Below, in pieces: positions 1 through 6,738 of a stretch of 38,881 bases of DNA (the first letter of the stretch is position 1; each line of letters starts with the position of its first letter). Under the pieces are notes generated by a model. The model saw only the letters and a list, made by a program, of their open reading frames with translations, was not told where the DNA came from and did not search any database. Origin of the DNA: Candidatus Obscuribacterales bacterium (lineage in GTDB: Bacteria > Cyanobacteriota > Vampirovibrionia > Obscuribacterales > Obscuribacteraceae); the NCBI GenBank assembly GCA_949127735.1, contig CASBPX010000097.1, forward strand, positions 1 through 38,881. The letters are read 5' to 3'. A program made the translations under genes and the position numbers.

Positions 1-453
1 AAAGAAGAGCGCATGCTCATGCACTTTAAAAATGATAACGTGGCTTTTGCCGAATTAAAAATTCGCTTTGCTGCCCCAACTTTGAAAGACGAATTCTATG
101 CTCTGCTGCGCCGTCACGGCTTTAGTTTGCCGATGCCCGTGCCCCAAGATAGCGATACCGCAGAAGATGTCACAGCAATTGCAGAAAATGCCGCCCTGGA
201 AGAAATTAGAGTTCAAGAACTTTGTCGGCTCTATCAAGAAGAAGATCTTGGTGAGCTCCATGACCTGGCGGAGACGCTAATTGATCTCGACGAACTGATT
301 GCGCTCTGGCGCACGCATCACGTCACGGTGGTGGAGCGCATCATTGGTTTCAAAAGAGGCACTGGTGGCAGTGAAGGTGTGGCTTACTTACGCTCCACCC
401 TGGTCAAACGCTGTTTTCAAGACCTCTGGAGCGTTCGCACAGCTTTAACATAA
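1..453 (+). CDS. kynA: Tryptophan 2,3-dioxygenase, 3' part (5' end outside window)
   Basis: The reading frame is open from base 1 and ends at TAA 451-453, so only about the last 150 residues are present; family members are usually 260-300 residues. The C-terminal block holds the family signature: the run VERIIGFKRGTGGSEGVAYL followed by a short Leu/Phe-rich segment ending in WSVRTAL. In this family the GTGG segment lies near the heme and binds substrate. The enzyme is a cytosolic heme dioxygenase that opens the indole ring of L-tryptophan to give N-formylkynurenine, the first step of the kynurenine route. The ATG codons at 13 and 19 are internal methionines, not starts, because no stop precedes them and the N-terminal half of the fold is missing. 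The next gene begins 36 nt downstream on the same strand, so they may share a transcript. Confidence 0.9.
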   Translation, partial: KEERMLMHFKNDNVAFAELKIRFAAPTLKDEFYALLRRHGFSLPMPVPQDSDTAEDVTAIAENAALEEIRVQELCRLYQEEDLGELHDLAETLIDLDELIALWRTHHVTVVERIIGFKRGTGGSEGVAYLRSTLVKRCFQDLWSVRTALT

Positions 454-488
454 ATTGCAAGTTTCGCTCTTCCTTAGGACTTAGTACC

Positions 489-800
489 GTGCCTGAAAAT
501 AACCTTTTAGATCCTATCGATCACATTGCTATCGTCGTCACCGATTTAAAGAAAACCGTTGACTGGTATATGCAAACTTTTAAATGCGAAGTGGAATATC
601 AGGACGAGACCTGGGCTTTTCTGCGCTTTGGCAATATCAAATTGGCATTTGTCTTACCAGAGCAACACCCTCCACATATTGCCCTCGTCAGTGCTCAAGC
701 AGAATCATTCGGTGAGCTTAAGACTCACAGAGACGGCACGCGCTCAATATATGTTGACGACCCTTCAGGAAATAAACTAGAGATAATGGCCCAGCAATAA
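489..800 (+). CDS. VOC-family (glyoxalase/bleomycin-resistance-like) protein
   Basis: This is a 103-residue cytosolic protein with a single vicinal-oxygen-chelate module. The start DHIAIVVTDLKKTVDWY is the usual first beta-alpha unit with a metal-ligand His, and the end YVDDPSGNKLEIMAQQ is the usual last strand with the metal-ligand Glu. I chose the GTG at 489 because AGGA lies 9 nt upstream (476-479) and it gives the family's usual length. Such modules bind a divalent metal and act as lyases, epimerases, dioxygenases or binding proteins, and the exact substrate cannot be read from the sequence. Its closeness to kynA and to the downstream flavoenzyme allows a shared catabolic role, but that is only inference. 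Confidence 0.8.
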   Translation: MPENNLLDPIDHIAIVVTDLKKTVDWYMQTFKCEVEYQDETWAFLRFGNIKLAFVLPEQHPPHIALVSAQAESFGELKTHRDGTRSIYVDDPSGNKLEIMAQQ

Positions 801-852
801 GCTTGGCGAGCTAGTGTGAAAGCCTGTGCTAGTCTGAATTAAGGAGTGTAAG

Positions 853-2241
853 GTGGATCAAAAAGCTCAGGCAATTGCCGACAAGACCAGCAACAAAATC
901 TACGACACCATTATTATTGGCGCCGGCCTCGCTGGCCTCAGTTGTGCCAATGAGCTCTTAGAGAATGGCTTTTCTTTTTTGATTCTTGAATCTTCTGATG
1001 GCGTGGGAGGCCGTGTACGCAGCGATCATGTGGACGGTTTTATTCTTGATCGCGGTTTTCAAGTTTTTCTCACTGCTTATCCTGAAGCAGCTAGCCTTCT
1101 GGATTACCGGTCGTTGGACCTGAAACCGTTCTATGCAGGGGCATTAATTGCCACCGAGGATGGTTTCACACGTTTAAGTGATCCATTTAAAGATCCTTCG
1201 GCATTGCTCGCTGCTGTCTTCTCTAATATCTCTTCCATATCTGACAAGATGCGTATTGCCTATTTGCGCCAGAAGCTAATGGCCACCACAGTGGAAGAAA
1301 TTTTTTCTCAAACCGATAAAACCATTTTGCAGGCACTGCAAGAAGATTATGGTTTCAGTGCCACCATCATCCATCGATTTTTCCGTCCATTTTTTGGCGG
1401 CATCACCCTTGACAATACTTTGTCAGGATCCAGGCGTATGTTCGATTTCGTATATAAGATGATGGCCGAAGGGCTGGTGACGTTACCCGCCCGGGGCATG
1501 AGCGAAATTCCGAATCAACTGGCGGCAAAATTGCCATCGCATACAGTTCGGCTCTCGAGCCGAGTGGCAAGCATTGACGTTGCCAGGTCACAGGTCGTAC
1601 TGGCCAGTGGCGTGACCTTTCAGGCCCGCTCAATTGTTTTGGCCACCAGTGGACCAGATGCTCACAGACTCTTCCCCCGTGTACCGCTGCCCTCATCGCA
1701 AATGGCCACTTGCCTTTACTTTGCTGCACCCATTGCTCCCATCAAAGAGCCATTGTTGATGCTAAATGGAACTGCTGGCCCAATTAATAATCTGGCAGTG
1801 CTTACCAATGTGTCCAAAGCCTACGGACCTCCGGGGCAACATTTAATTTCGGTTACTACGGTGGGAGGTCCTGGTAGCGGCGACGCAGCAGAAGCGAAGC
1901 AGGGGGGCGACGGGGCAACGCCGTTTGACGGAACAGCCGAGGCTGACTTGATTGGCGCTGTAAAGGTCCAAATGCAATCATGGTTTGGCACGGAAGTTGA
2001 GCAGTGGCGCCATTTGAGAAGTTATCGTATTGCTCACGCACAGCCCAATCAGTGCCCACCCTGGTTACAGCCGGCCTCTAGGCCAATTAAACTATCGGCC
2101 GAGGGCAGCACCGCCGAAGCCAACAATATCTATGTTTGCGGCGATCACCGCGAGAATGCCTCAATTAACGGCGCATTGCGTTCAGGACGCCTAGTAGCGG
2201 AGGCCCTTAAAGCGGATTTGAAAATTGCCACGACGGTTTAG
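853..2241 (+). CDS. FAD-dependent amine-oxidase-fold oxidoreductase
   Basis: This 462-residue flavoprotein opens, after about 18 residues, with the Rossmann dinucleotide motif IIIGAGLAGLSCANEL. It continues with ILESSDGVGGRVRS, the GG doublet and Arg typical of the amine oxidase / protoporphyrinogen oxidase / phytoene desaturase superfamily. The C-terminal YVCGDHRENASINGALRSGR is the second FAD-contacting block of that group. The GTG start at 853 is supported by AAGGAG at 841-846. No signal peptide or membrane span is visible, so it is likely cytosolic or peripheral. The substrate is not determined; related enzymes oxidise amines, porphyrinogens or carotenoid precursors. A Gly/Asp-rich insertion around residues 335-360 looks variable. 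It follows the VOC gene by 52 nt and could be co-transcribed. Confidence 0.8.
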   Translation: MDQKAQAIADKTSNKIYDTIIIGAGLAGLSCANELLENGFSFLILESSDGVGGRVRSDHVDGFILDRGFQVFLTAYPEAASLLDYRSLDLKPFYAGALIATEDGFTRLSDPFKDPSALLAAVFSNISSISDKMRIAYLRQKLMATTVEEIFSQTDKTILQALQEDYGFSATIIHRFFRPFFGGITLDNTLSGSRRMFDFVYKMMAEGLVTLPARGMSEIPNQLAAKLPSHTVRLSSRVASIDVARSQVVLASGVTFQARSIVLATSGPDAHRLFPRVPLPSSQMATCLYFAAPIAPIKEPLLMLNGTAGPINNLAVLTNVSKAYGPPGQHLISVTTVGGPGSGDAAEAKQGGDGATPFDGTAEADLIGAVKVQMQSWFGTEVEQWRHLRSYRIAHAQPNQCPPWLQPASRPIKLSAEGSTAEANNIYVCGDHRENASINGALRSGRLVAEALKADLKIATTV

Positions 2242-2329
2242 AACGCCCTTGATAGTTTCTTCCTTGCTATTATTGGCTTGAGTAACTTAACCTAGACCGA
2301 TAATATGCCGTGACCAGTTCTCAAAAGAA

Positions 2330-4552
2330 ATGACTTTCGAAGATCCCAACCAAGATTTTAATCAGCCCGCTAAAAAGAAAGTCTGCCCTGTTTGCAAGCG
2401 CGAGTTTCCGCCGGCTCAGGCCGTCTGTCCACATGACAAAAGCATGCTCATGTACGTTCAGAAAGACGAGCTAATCGGCACGATTCTCAATGACCGCTAC
2501 CGTGTGCTTTCCGAAGTCGGCCGTGGCGGCATGAGTATTGTCTATAAAGGCCTGCACGAAATGATGGACCGCACGGTGGCCATCAAAATGCTGCAGACTC
2601 AACACGTCACCGATCAGCTAAGCATCAAACGTTTTCAACAGGAAGCTCAGGCAGCGTCGCATTTACAGCACCCACACGTAATTACGGTCTACGATTGCGG
2701 TGTGGTCGCCACCGGTCAGCCCTATATTGTGATGGATTTTCTGGAAGGACAGAGTCTTGCGGACGTAGTCAAACTGGAAAACTATATTGCTTATCAACGC
2801 GCCATTCCAATATTCATTTCGGCTACAGAAGCGCTGGAACACGCCCACCAGAAAGGTGTGATTCACCGCGATTTAAAGTCATCCAACATAATGCTCGTGG
2901 AAGTTGAAGGTAGACGCGACTTCGTTAAAGTGGTGGATTTCGGGATCGCCAAGTTGACCACAGCCTCGGGTAAGACACCGCAGAATCTCACCCAAACTGG
3001 TGAAATTTTCGGCAGCCCAATTTATATGAGCCCGGAGCAGTGTCTTGGTTTAAACCTTGATAGTCGCTCAGATATCTATTCCATGGGTGCGGTTTTATAC
3101 GAGACCTTGACTGGCTTTCCGCCTTTGATGGGTGACACCATATACGCCACCATGAAAATGCACGTCTCGCAAATGCCCGAGCCCTTTAATAAAATGCGTC
3201 CTGACCTGCGCATACCGGAGCAGCTCGAGCGCGTTACTTTCAAAGCCCTGGCGAAAAAGCCTGAGCAGCGTTACCAGACAATGCAAGAGATGCGTGACGC
3301 TTTAGACCAGTGCGTGCGTACCCAGTACGAAACCGGCAGCGTGCCCAGTTTGATCAGCGCGCCGCCTTCAATGGGCTTTAGTACCAATCCTCATATTGAG
3401 AGCCGGCCGGGTGAGGCGGAAGATTTTGATCTTTCAGGCGGTTTGTTCGGAAATGAACCATCGCCAACTCAATCATCGGAACGCTCGCGAGAGAAGAATA
3501 CCGGTCCATATATCTCGGGGCCTGACTCGCAAAAGAAAACCAGCAATACTAAAAACAGAAAAACCGGCTCAAGTAGCGGAGATGGTGCCAGGCAAACCGG
3601 GCGCCAAACCGGTAGAGAAACTGGCCGTGAAACAGGACGACAGGGCAAGGAAACAGGTCGTTCCACTGGGCGCGCCACTGGCCGACAAACAGGCGTGCGC
3701 AAACCAGCGCCCATCGACAAGAAAAAAAATAAGGCCCTAGCAATTAATATTGACTGGGCCAGATATATCAACAAGAAAGTGGTGCTGGCCGTCTTCGGTC
3801 TTGTGGTTGTGCCGGCGGTGATAACCGGCGTTGTTGTGGCTGCCAACCGAATGGGCAACGACAATCCCTTTTCGCTAACCAAAGTTTATGAAGGACCAAT
3901 TTATTACTTGCGTCTTGCCACCAGAGATACTGAAAGTGGCCAGGATTTGCCTGGCATTATGTACCTTAAGCCAGCTAAATTAGTCAAAAATTCGAAAGAT
4001 GCAGCGCCGGTCAAAGTGATGCTTGAGCAATTTAATATTGAAAATCATTTTGGCCAGCAGGATCGTTCAGACCAGAAACCTGGAGCCGTGTGGCGTATTA
4101 GTGGACATAAAGGTCCCAATAATTCAATATCGATTGATGAAGGCGACTATCAAGAACGCAACGACGTGCAGATTACACCGGCCAGACTGATATTGGAAGA
4201 GTTTCTAAAACAGCTAGCTCAGTCGCGGAAGCCAAACAGCACAACTCTTCAATTGGCTTATAACTGCTTGAGCGTAAACGCCAAAAAACGAGAAGACGCT
4301 GACCGATTTAAAGAAAAATACGGCAAAGATCCTGTCTTTAAACCTGGATTTAAACCTGATTCCATTGAGCCGTCGGCCTTTAAGGTTGGTGAAGTCACTC
4401 CCTCTTCTTTAACTTTTTATTTAAACGGAAAGTATCTTTTTGATAAATCAGAAATTTACCTGGCAAAAATGGTCTCAGAAGATCATGATTGGCGTGTGGA
4501 GTCCTTTGAGCCCTGTAGTGAGAAATTCTGGAAAGAAACCCTCCCTGACTGA
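2330..4552 (+). CDS. Zinc-ribbon Ser/Thr protein kinase with TGR repeats and a C-terminal extracytoplasmic domain
   Basis: This 740-residue membrane-anchored Hanks-type kinase starts with a zinc ribbon (C19, C22, C33, with H35 close by). The kinase domain follows at about residues 57-330: glycine loop GRGGMS, VAIK lysine, catalytic HRDLKSSN near 178-185, and DFG near 203. A polar linker then carries Thr-Gly-Arg repeats (422-455) and leads to one hydrophobic span of about 20 residues near 484-505. The remaining 235 residues should lie outside the membrane and match no sensor domain I know; there are no PASTA repeats. The family phosphorylates Ser/Thr of cytosolic targets in response to envelope signals. 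The ATG start at 2330 has only a weak A-rich leader. A possible promoter (TTGAGT at 2278, TAATAT at 2301, 17-nt spacer) is weak. The gene is monocistronic on the sequence evidence. Confidence 0.9.
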   Translation: MTFEDPNQDFNQPAKKKVCPVCKREFPPAQAVCPHDKSMLMYVQKDELIGTILNDRYRVLSEVGRGGMSIVYKGLHEMMDRTVAIKMLQTQHVTDQLSIKRFQQEAQAASHLQHPHVITVYDCGVVATGQPYIVMDFLEGQSLADVVKLENYIAYQRAIPIFISATEALEHAHQKGVIHRDLKSSNIMLVEVEGRRDFVKVVDFGIAKLTTASGKTPQNLTQTGEIFGSPIYMSPEQCLGLNLDSRSDIYSMGAVLYETLTGFPPLMGDTIYATMKMHVSQMPEPFNKMRPDLRIPEQLERVTFKALAKKPEQRYQTMQEMRDALDQCVRTQYETGSVPSLISAPPSMGFSTNPHIESRPGEAEDFDLSGGLFGNEPSPTQSSERSREKNTGPYISGPDSQKKTSNTKNRKTGSSSGDGARQTGRQTGRETGRETGRQGKETGRSTGRATGRQTGVRKPAPIDKKKNKALAINIDWARYINKKVVLAVFGLVVVPAVITGVVVAANRMGNDNPFSLTKVYEGPIYYLRLATRDTESGQDLPGIMYLKPAKLVKNSKDAAPVKVMLEQFNIENHFGQQDRSDQKPGAVWRISGHKGPNNSISIDEGDYQERNDVQITPARLILEEFLKQLAQSRKPNSTTLQLAYNCLSVNAKKREDADRFKEKYGKDPVFKPGFKPDSIEPSAFKVGEVTPSSLTFYLNGKYLFDKSEIYLAKMVSEDHDWRVESFEPCSEKFWKETLPD
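3593..3694 (+). repeat. Thr-Gly-Arg (xTGR) coding repeats in the kinase linker
   Basis: About eight copies of a four-residue unit x-T-G-R (x is Q, E, S or A) lie back to back, broken once by QGKE, at residues 422-455 of the kinase. Codons for the same residue vary (ACC, ACT and ACA for Thr; GGG, GGT, GGC and GGA for Gly), so the peptide is conserved rather than the DNA. The tract is strongly basic, lies between the kinase domain and the membrane span, and carries many Thr that could be phosphorylated. Confidence 0.85.
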
Positions 4553-4613
4553 GCTCTGGCGGTTTTGTAGACTGGTTTTGAGAGATGTTCAAGGTCAATT
4601 CTGAATGTTTCTC

Positions 4614-4625
4614 CGATATCGCTCA
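4614..4625 (+). repeat. Copy 1 of dispersed CGATATCGCTCA motif (intergenic)
   Basis: CGATATCGCTCA occurs downstream of the kinase gene and continues as AACTTTT. It matches 4 of the next 5 or 6 positions of the copy at 17357. The right arm of the larger palindrome TGAGCGATATCGCTCA is intact and the left arm is degraded. A weak hairpin, AAATCGG/CCGATTT, follows at 4633-4655. Confidence 0.5.
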
Positions 4626-4744
4626 AACTTTTAAATCGGAAACTTTTACCGATTTCTGCGTCACTGTTTTGGAAACTAGCTCGTGGTTTGCCCCTGAGAA
4701 CTTATATTTGACAACTTTTTAGTTCTTACAAAGGAATGATTTAT

Positions 4745-4774
4745 TTCATGTGATAGCCGGGGCAATACTATAAT
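4745..4774 (+). promoter_or_regulatory. Candidate promoter for the 43-aa membrane protein
   Basis: A perfect TATAAT lies at 4769-4774 with a poor -35 match (TTCATG at 4745-4750, 18-nt spacer). The predicted transcript start near 4781 leaves about 60 nt of leader before the small ORF at 4843. A TTGACA at 4708-4713 is too far away to pair with this -10 box. Confidence 0.4.
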
Positions 4775-4842
4775 GAGTCTGAAGTCACTTGGTTGGTTTC
4801 AAATTCCATTCCAACTAAGCGCTAAAAACTAAGGAGTACGAC

Positions 4843-4974
4843 ATGGATGAAAATTTCGTTCCGATGGGCATTGTGTTTGCTGGCATAATCGTGATGCCAG
4901 TGATCATTATCAGGCTTGCTAAAGCTCTCAAAGTTCTCAAAGACAAGAAAGCTGCGTCTGCTGCCGAGAAATAA
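4843..4974 (+). CDS. Small single-pass membrane protein, 43 aa (unrecognised)
   Basis: The ORF begins at ATG 4843 with an excellent AAGGAG at 4831-4836 (6-nt spacing) and ends at TAA 4972-4974. The product has a short acidic N-terminus, a hydrophobic stretch from about residue 6 to 23 (MGIVFAGIIVMPVIII and following), then a basic/alanine tail with Lys at 27, 30, 33, 35, 36 and 43. By the positive-inside rule the C-terminus should face the cytosol. A -10 box lies 69 nt upstream and a strong terminator about 100 nt downstream, so it looks like a self-contained short transcription unit. I do not recognise a family. Small proteins of this shape often modulate a larger membrane complex, but no partner is shown here. 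Confidence 0.65.
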   Translation: MDENFVPMGIVFAGIIVMPVIIIRLAKALKVLKDKKAASAAEK

Positions 4975-4977
4975 GAA

Positions 4978-5043
4978 GCCGCTGCAAAATTTGATAGCTG
5001 ATCGACTCCAATAGTGTCGTATATGACGTCTCGCAGCGGTGGC
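4978..5043 (+). other. Potential long-range RNA stem in the 3' UTR of the small ORF
   Basis: CCGCTGC at 4979-4985 can pair with GCAGCGG at 5033-5039, enclosing a smaller stem CGAC/GTCG near 5003-5019. The structure directly follows the stop codon of the 43-aa ORF and precedes the terminator. It may be an mRNA-stabilising 3' structure. The fold was judged by eye only. Confidence 0.35.
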
Positions 5044-5071
5044 CTTACGGCAACATGATTAATGTAAAAGT

Positions 5072-5099
5072 AAAAGCGGCCCTTTTCAGGGCCGCTTTT
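5072..5099. terminator. Bidirectional intrinsic terminator
   Basis: A perfect 11-bp inverted repeat, AAAAGCGGCCC / GGGCCGCTTTT, has a 6-nt loop at 5083-5088. Its A/T flanks make it usable on both strands: it would end the 43-aa gene transcript on plus and the tRNA-Asn transcript on minus, 8 nt past the tRNA 3' end. Confidence 0.85.
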
Positions 5100-5106
5100 G
5101 TAATTT

Positions 5107-5178
5107 CTCCCGAGGCTGGATTCGAACCAGCGACCAATTGATTAACAGTCAACTGCGCTACCGCTGCGCTACTCGGGA
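5107..5178 (-). tRNA. tRNA-Asn (GUU)
   Basis: Read on the minus strand the cloverleaf is complete: acceptor TCCCGAG/CTCGGGA, D-stem GCGC/GCGC, anticodon stem GTTGA/TCAAT with loop CTGTTAA (anticodon GTT), five-base variable loop, and T-stem GCTGG/CCAGC with loop TTCGAAT. The discriminator is G. No CCA is encoded, so the 3' end must be added by a nucleotidyltransferase. The length is 72 nt. The overall sequence resembles cyanobacterial tRNA-Asn as I remember it. Confidence 0.95.
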
Positions 5179-5207
5179 ACGCGACGTCAAAGCTTCGCTT
5201 CGCGATA

Positions 5208-5235
5208 ACAATACTAGCATGGCTTTTAAATTCAA
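5208..5235 (-). promoter_or_regulatory. Candidate promoter of tRNA-Asn
   Basis: On the minus strand TTGAAT (5230-5235) and TATTGT (5208-5213) are separated by 16 nt and would start transcription about 20 nt before the tRNA 5' end, a usual distance for a tRNA gene. The -10 match is only fair. Confidence 0.4.
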
Positions 5236-5298
5236 CCCAGTGACGTGGCCACGAGAGCTGAAAGTTTTGATATTAACCGCATTTAATAATACTTGGGA

Positions 5299-5327
5299 AA
5301 GGCACTATTTTGTATACTGAGTGCCTT
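5299..5327 (+). promoter_or_regulatory. Inverted repeat bracketing a -10 box upstream of the ybjN-like operon
   Basis: AAGGCACT (5299-5306) and AGTGCCTT (5320-5327) form a perfect 8-bp inverted repeat with a 13-nt spacer that contains TATACT (5313-5318). Arms placed on both sides of a -10 element suit a dimeric repressor. No T-run follows, so it is unlikely to be a terminator. Transcription would start near 5325, giving a 5' UTR of about 70 nt to the gene at 5394. Confidence 0.45.
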
Positions 5328-5393
5328 AATACTAAAATCAAATCTCGCAACAAACTGAGAAACTTGCCCAGCGCAAGACACGGAGAGAAATAG

Positions 5394-5852
5394 ATGGGAA
5401 TTTTTGGAGCGCAAAAAGCTAGCCACGGTCTTGCCTCTGAGGCCAAAGTGATGGTTGAAGCCTATTTTCAAAGACGTGGCCTCCATCCAGCTGACCATAT
5501 GCTCACAGATGCCAGTGGACTGGGTTGGTGGCTCATGGAAGGCAGCGCCAAGATATTTGTATTTGTGCAAGACGGTCCCCAAGGCGCTATCTTGAGGTTA
5601 ACAGCACCTCTGGTTCAAATTCCAGCAGAAAATCGCGAGTTATTTTACCGTCGATTGCTTGACCTCAACGGCACTCTTTCCAGCTGCGCACTTTCTACTC
5701 ATGAAGAACTGGTGCTGGTAGTGGCTCAAAGACCTACATTCGGCCTAGTACAAGAAGAACTGGATGATCTGGTTTGGCACGTAGCATACGTAGCCGATTT
5801 GCTCGACAACAAATTAGCCGAAGAGTTCGGCTGCAAAATGTATTCGGGTTAA
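5394..5852 (+). CDS. YbjN-domain / type III secretion chaperone-fold protein
   Basis: This 152-residue soluble protein has the pattern of the YbjN/CesT-like fold. An N-terminal helix (about 12-27) is followed by strands around WWLMEGSAKIFVFVQ, a central strand-helix (ENRELFYRRLLDLNG), a strand ending LVLVVAQRP, and a long C-terminal helix (EELDDLVWHVAYVADLLDN). Such proteins are thought to bind peptides or other proteins, and the molecular role of most is unknown. The ATG start at 5394 follows GGAGA at 5382-5386. It is the first gene of a tight three-gene set with the phosphatase and RNase D, all on plus with gaps of 14 and 2 nt. The assignment rests on pattern rather than a diagnostic motif. 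Confidence 0.6.
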   Translation: MGIFGAQKASHGLASEAKVMVEAYFQRRGLHPADHMLTDASGLGWWLMEGSAKIFVFVQDGPQGAILRLTAPLVQIPAENRELFYRRLLDLNGTLSSCALSTHEELVLVVAQRPTFGLVQEELDDLVWHVAYVADLLDNKLAEEFGCKMYSG

Positions 5853-5866
5853 GGCAATACCTATAG

Positions 5867-6736
5867 TTGGCATCTTCCAGACATCTTTCATCACAGGATA
5901 TTGAATCAGTCTCAAGACTGGTGGAAGAAGCAGGCGAACTGGCGCTGGCAATGCGAGACGGAGTGGACATTTCGCATAAAACTAGTTTTGACGACAAGGT
6001 CACCGGCGCTGATACTGCTCTGTCAACTCTAATCACTGCACATCTAAAACAACGTTTCCCAAACGATTGTGTGGTCTCTGAAGAAGACGATCAAGATCTT
6101 CATTTTTCGAAAGGCTCAGAACCGCTTGGCACTAGTACCAGGATTTGGATGATTGACCCAATTGATGGTACCCAAAACTATATTTTGGATGATGGCCAGT
6201 ACTGCGTGATGGTTGGACTCCTAGTTGACCTGCAACCAGTTTTTGGATGGGTGTATGAACCCCATACTTCTACTCTTTATTTCGGTGGCCCTGAATATGG
6301 TGCTTTTAAACGTAAACTCGGCGCACAAAGTGATGCCATCGCTTGTCTATCAAATACAAAGATCAATCCTCTGAGTAAGGCACGTTTACTGATGGGTTCA
6401 CGAGATCGAAAGAAACACTCATGGATAGGCGATTTGGCGCTGGTAGATTTAGTGAAAATCGGCAGCATTGGTCTTAAGGTCGCTCGCATTTTAGACGGCG
6501 ACGCAGACATTTTCGCTCATCTTTCTTGCAAATTAAAAACGTGGGATACTGCGGGTCCTGCGGCCATAGCTCTGGGTGCAGGACTGGAAGTGGGTGGATT
6601 GGATTGCGATCGTCTACTTTTCCCTTTACCACAGCTGTTGCACGACACTAGCATAATTATGGGCTTACCAGGATCGCTCGCCTGGTGCCGCAATCATCTG
6701 GTTGCACCGGTGGAAACCGAAAGAAAGGAAAGCTAG
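5867..6736 (+). CDS. Inositol monophosphatase-family phosphatase (CysQ-like)
   Basis: The 289-residue product has the metal-dependent Li+-sensitive phosphatase signature: DKVTGADT near residue 43, VVSEEDD near 69 (metal Glu), WMIDPIDGTQNYI near 97 (the DPIDGT metal site), and KTWDTAGPAAIALGAGLEV near 222, the WDxAGPAA C-terminal motif. The family hydrolyses inositol 1-phosphate, 3'-phosphoadenosine 5'-phosphate (pAp) or fructose 1,6-bisphosphate. The GSRDRKKH segment resembles the SRSH region of CysQ/pAp phosphatases, so pAp is a reasonable but unproven substrate. The start must be TTG 5867: an in-frame TAG (5864-5866) lies immediately before it, and later starts would remove the conserved first helix. 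AAGG at 5851-5854 is a distant ribosome site. RNase D starts 2 nt after its stop. Confidence 0.85.
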   Translation: MASSRHLSSQDIESVSRLVEEAGELALAMRDGVDISHKTSFDDKVTGADTALSTLITAHLKQRFPNDCVVSEEDDQDLHFSKGSEPLGTSTRIWMIDPIDGTQNYILDDGQYCVMVGLLVDLQPVFGWVYEPHTSTLYFGGPEYGAFKRKLGAQSDAIACLSNTKINPLSKARLLMGSRDRKKHSWIGDLALVDLVKIGSIGLKVARILDGDADIFAHLSCKLKTWDTAGPAAIALGAGLEVGGLDCDRLLFPLPQLLHDTSIIMGLPGSLAWCRNHLVAPVETERKES

Positions 6737-6738
6737 AA

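Noticed and set aside
3469..3882. 137-aa minus-strand ORF rich in Pro-Val-Arg-Pro repeats
   Set aside because: It lies opposite the TGR repeats of the kinase; its repetitive look is the complement of that tract and it has no ribosome site.
4585..4722. 45-codon plus-strand ORF downstream of the kinase gene
   Set aside because: Composition is plausible but the only purine-rich stretch abuts the ATG, and it overlaps a repeat copy and the region upstream of a promoter.
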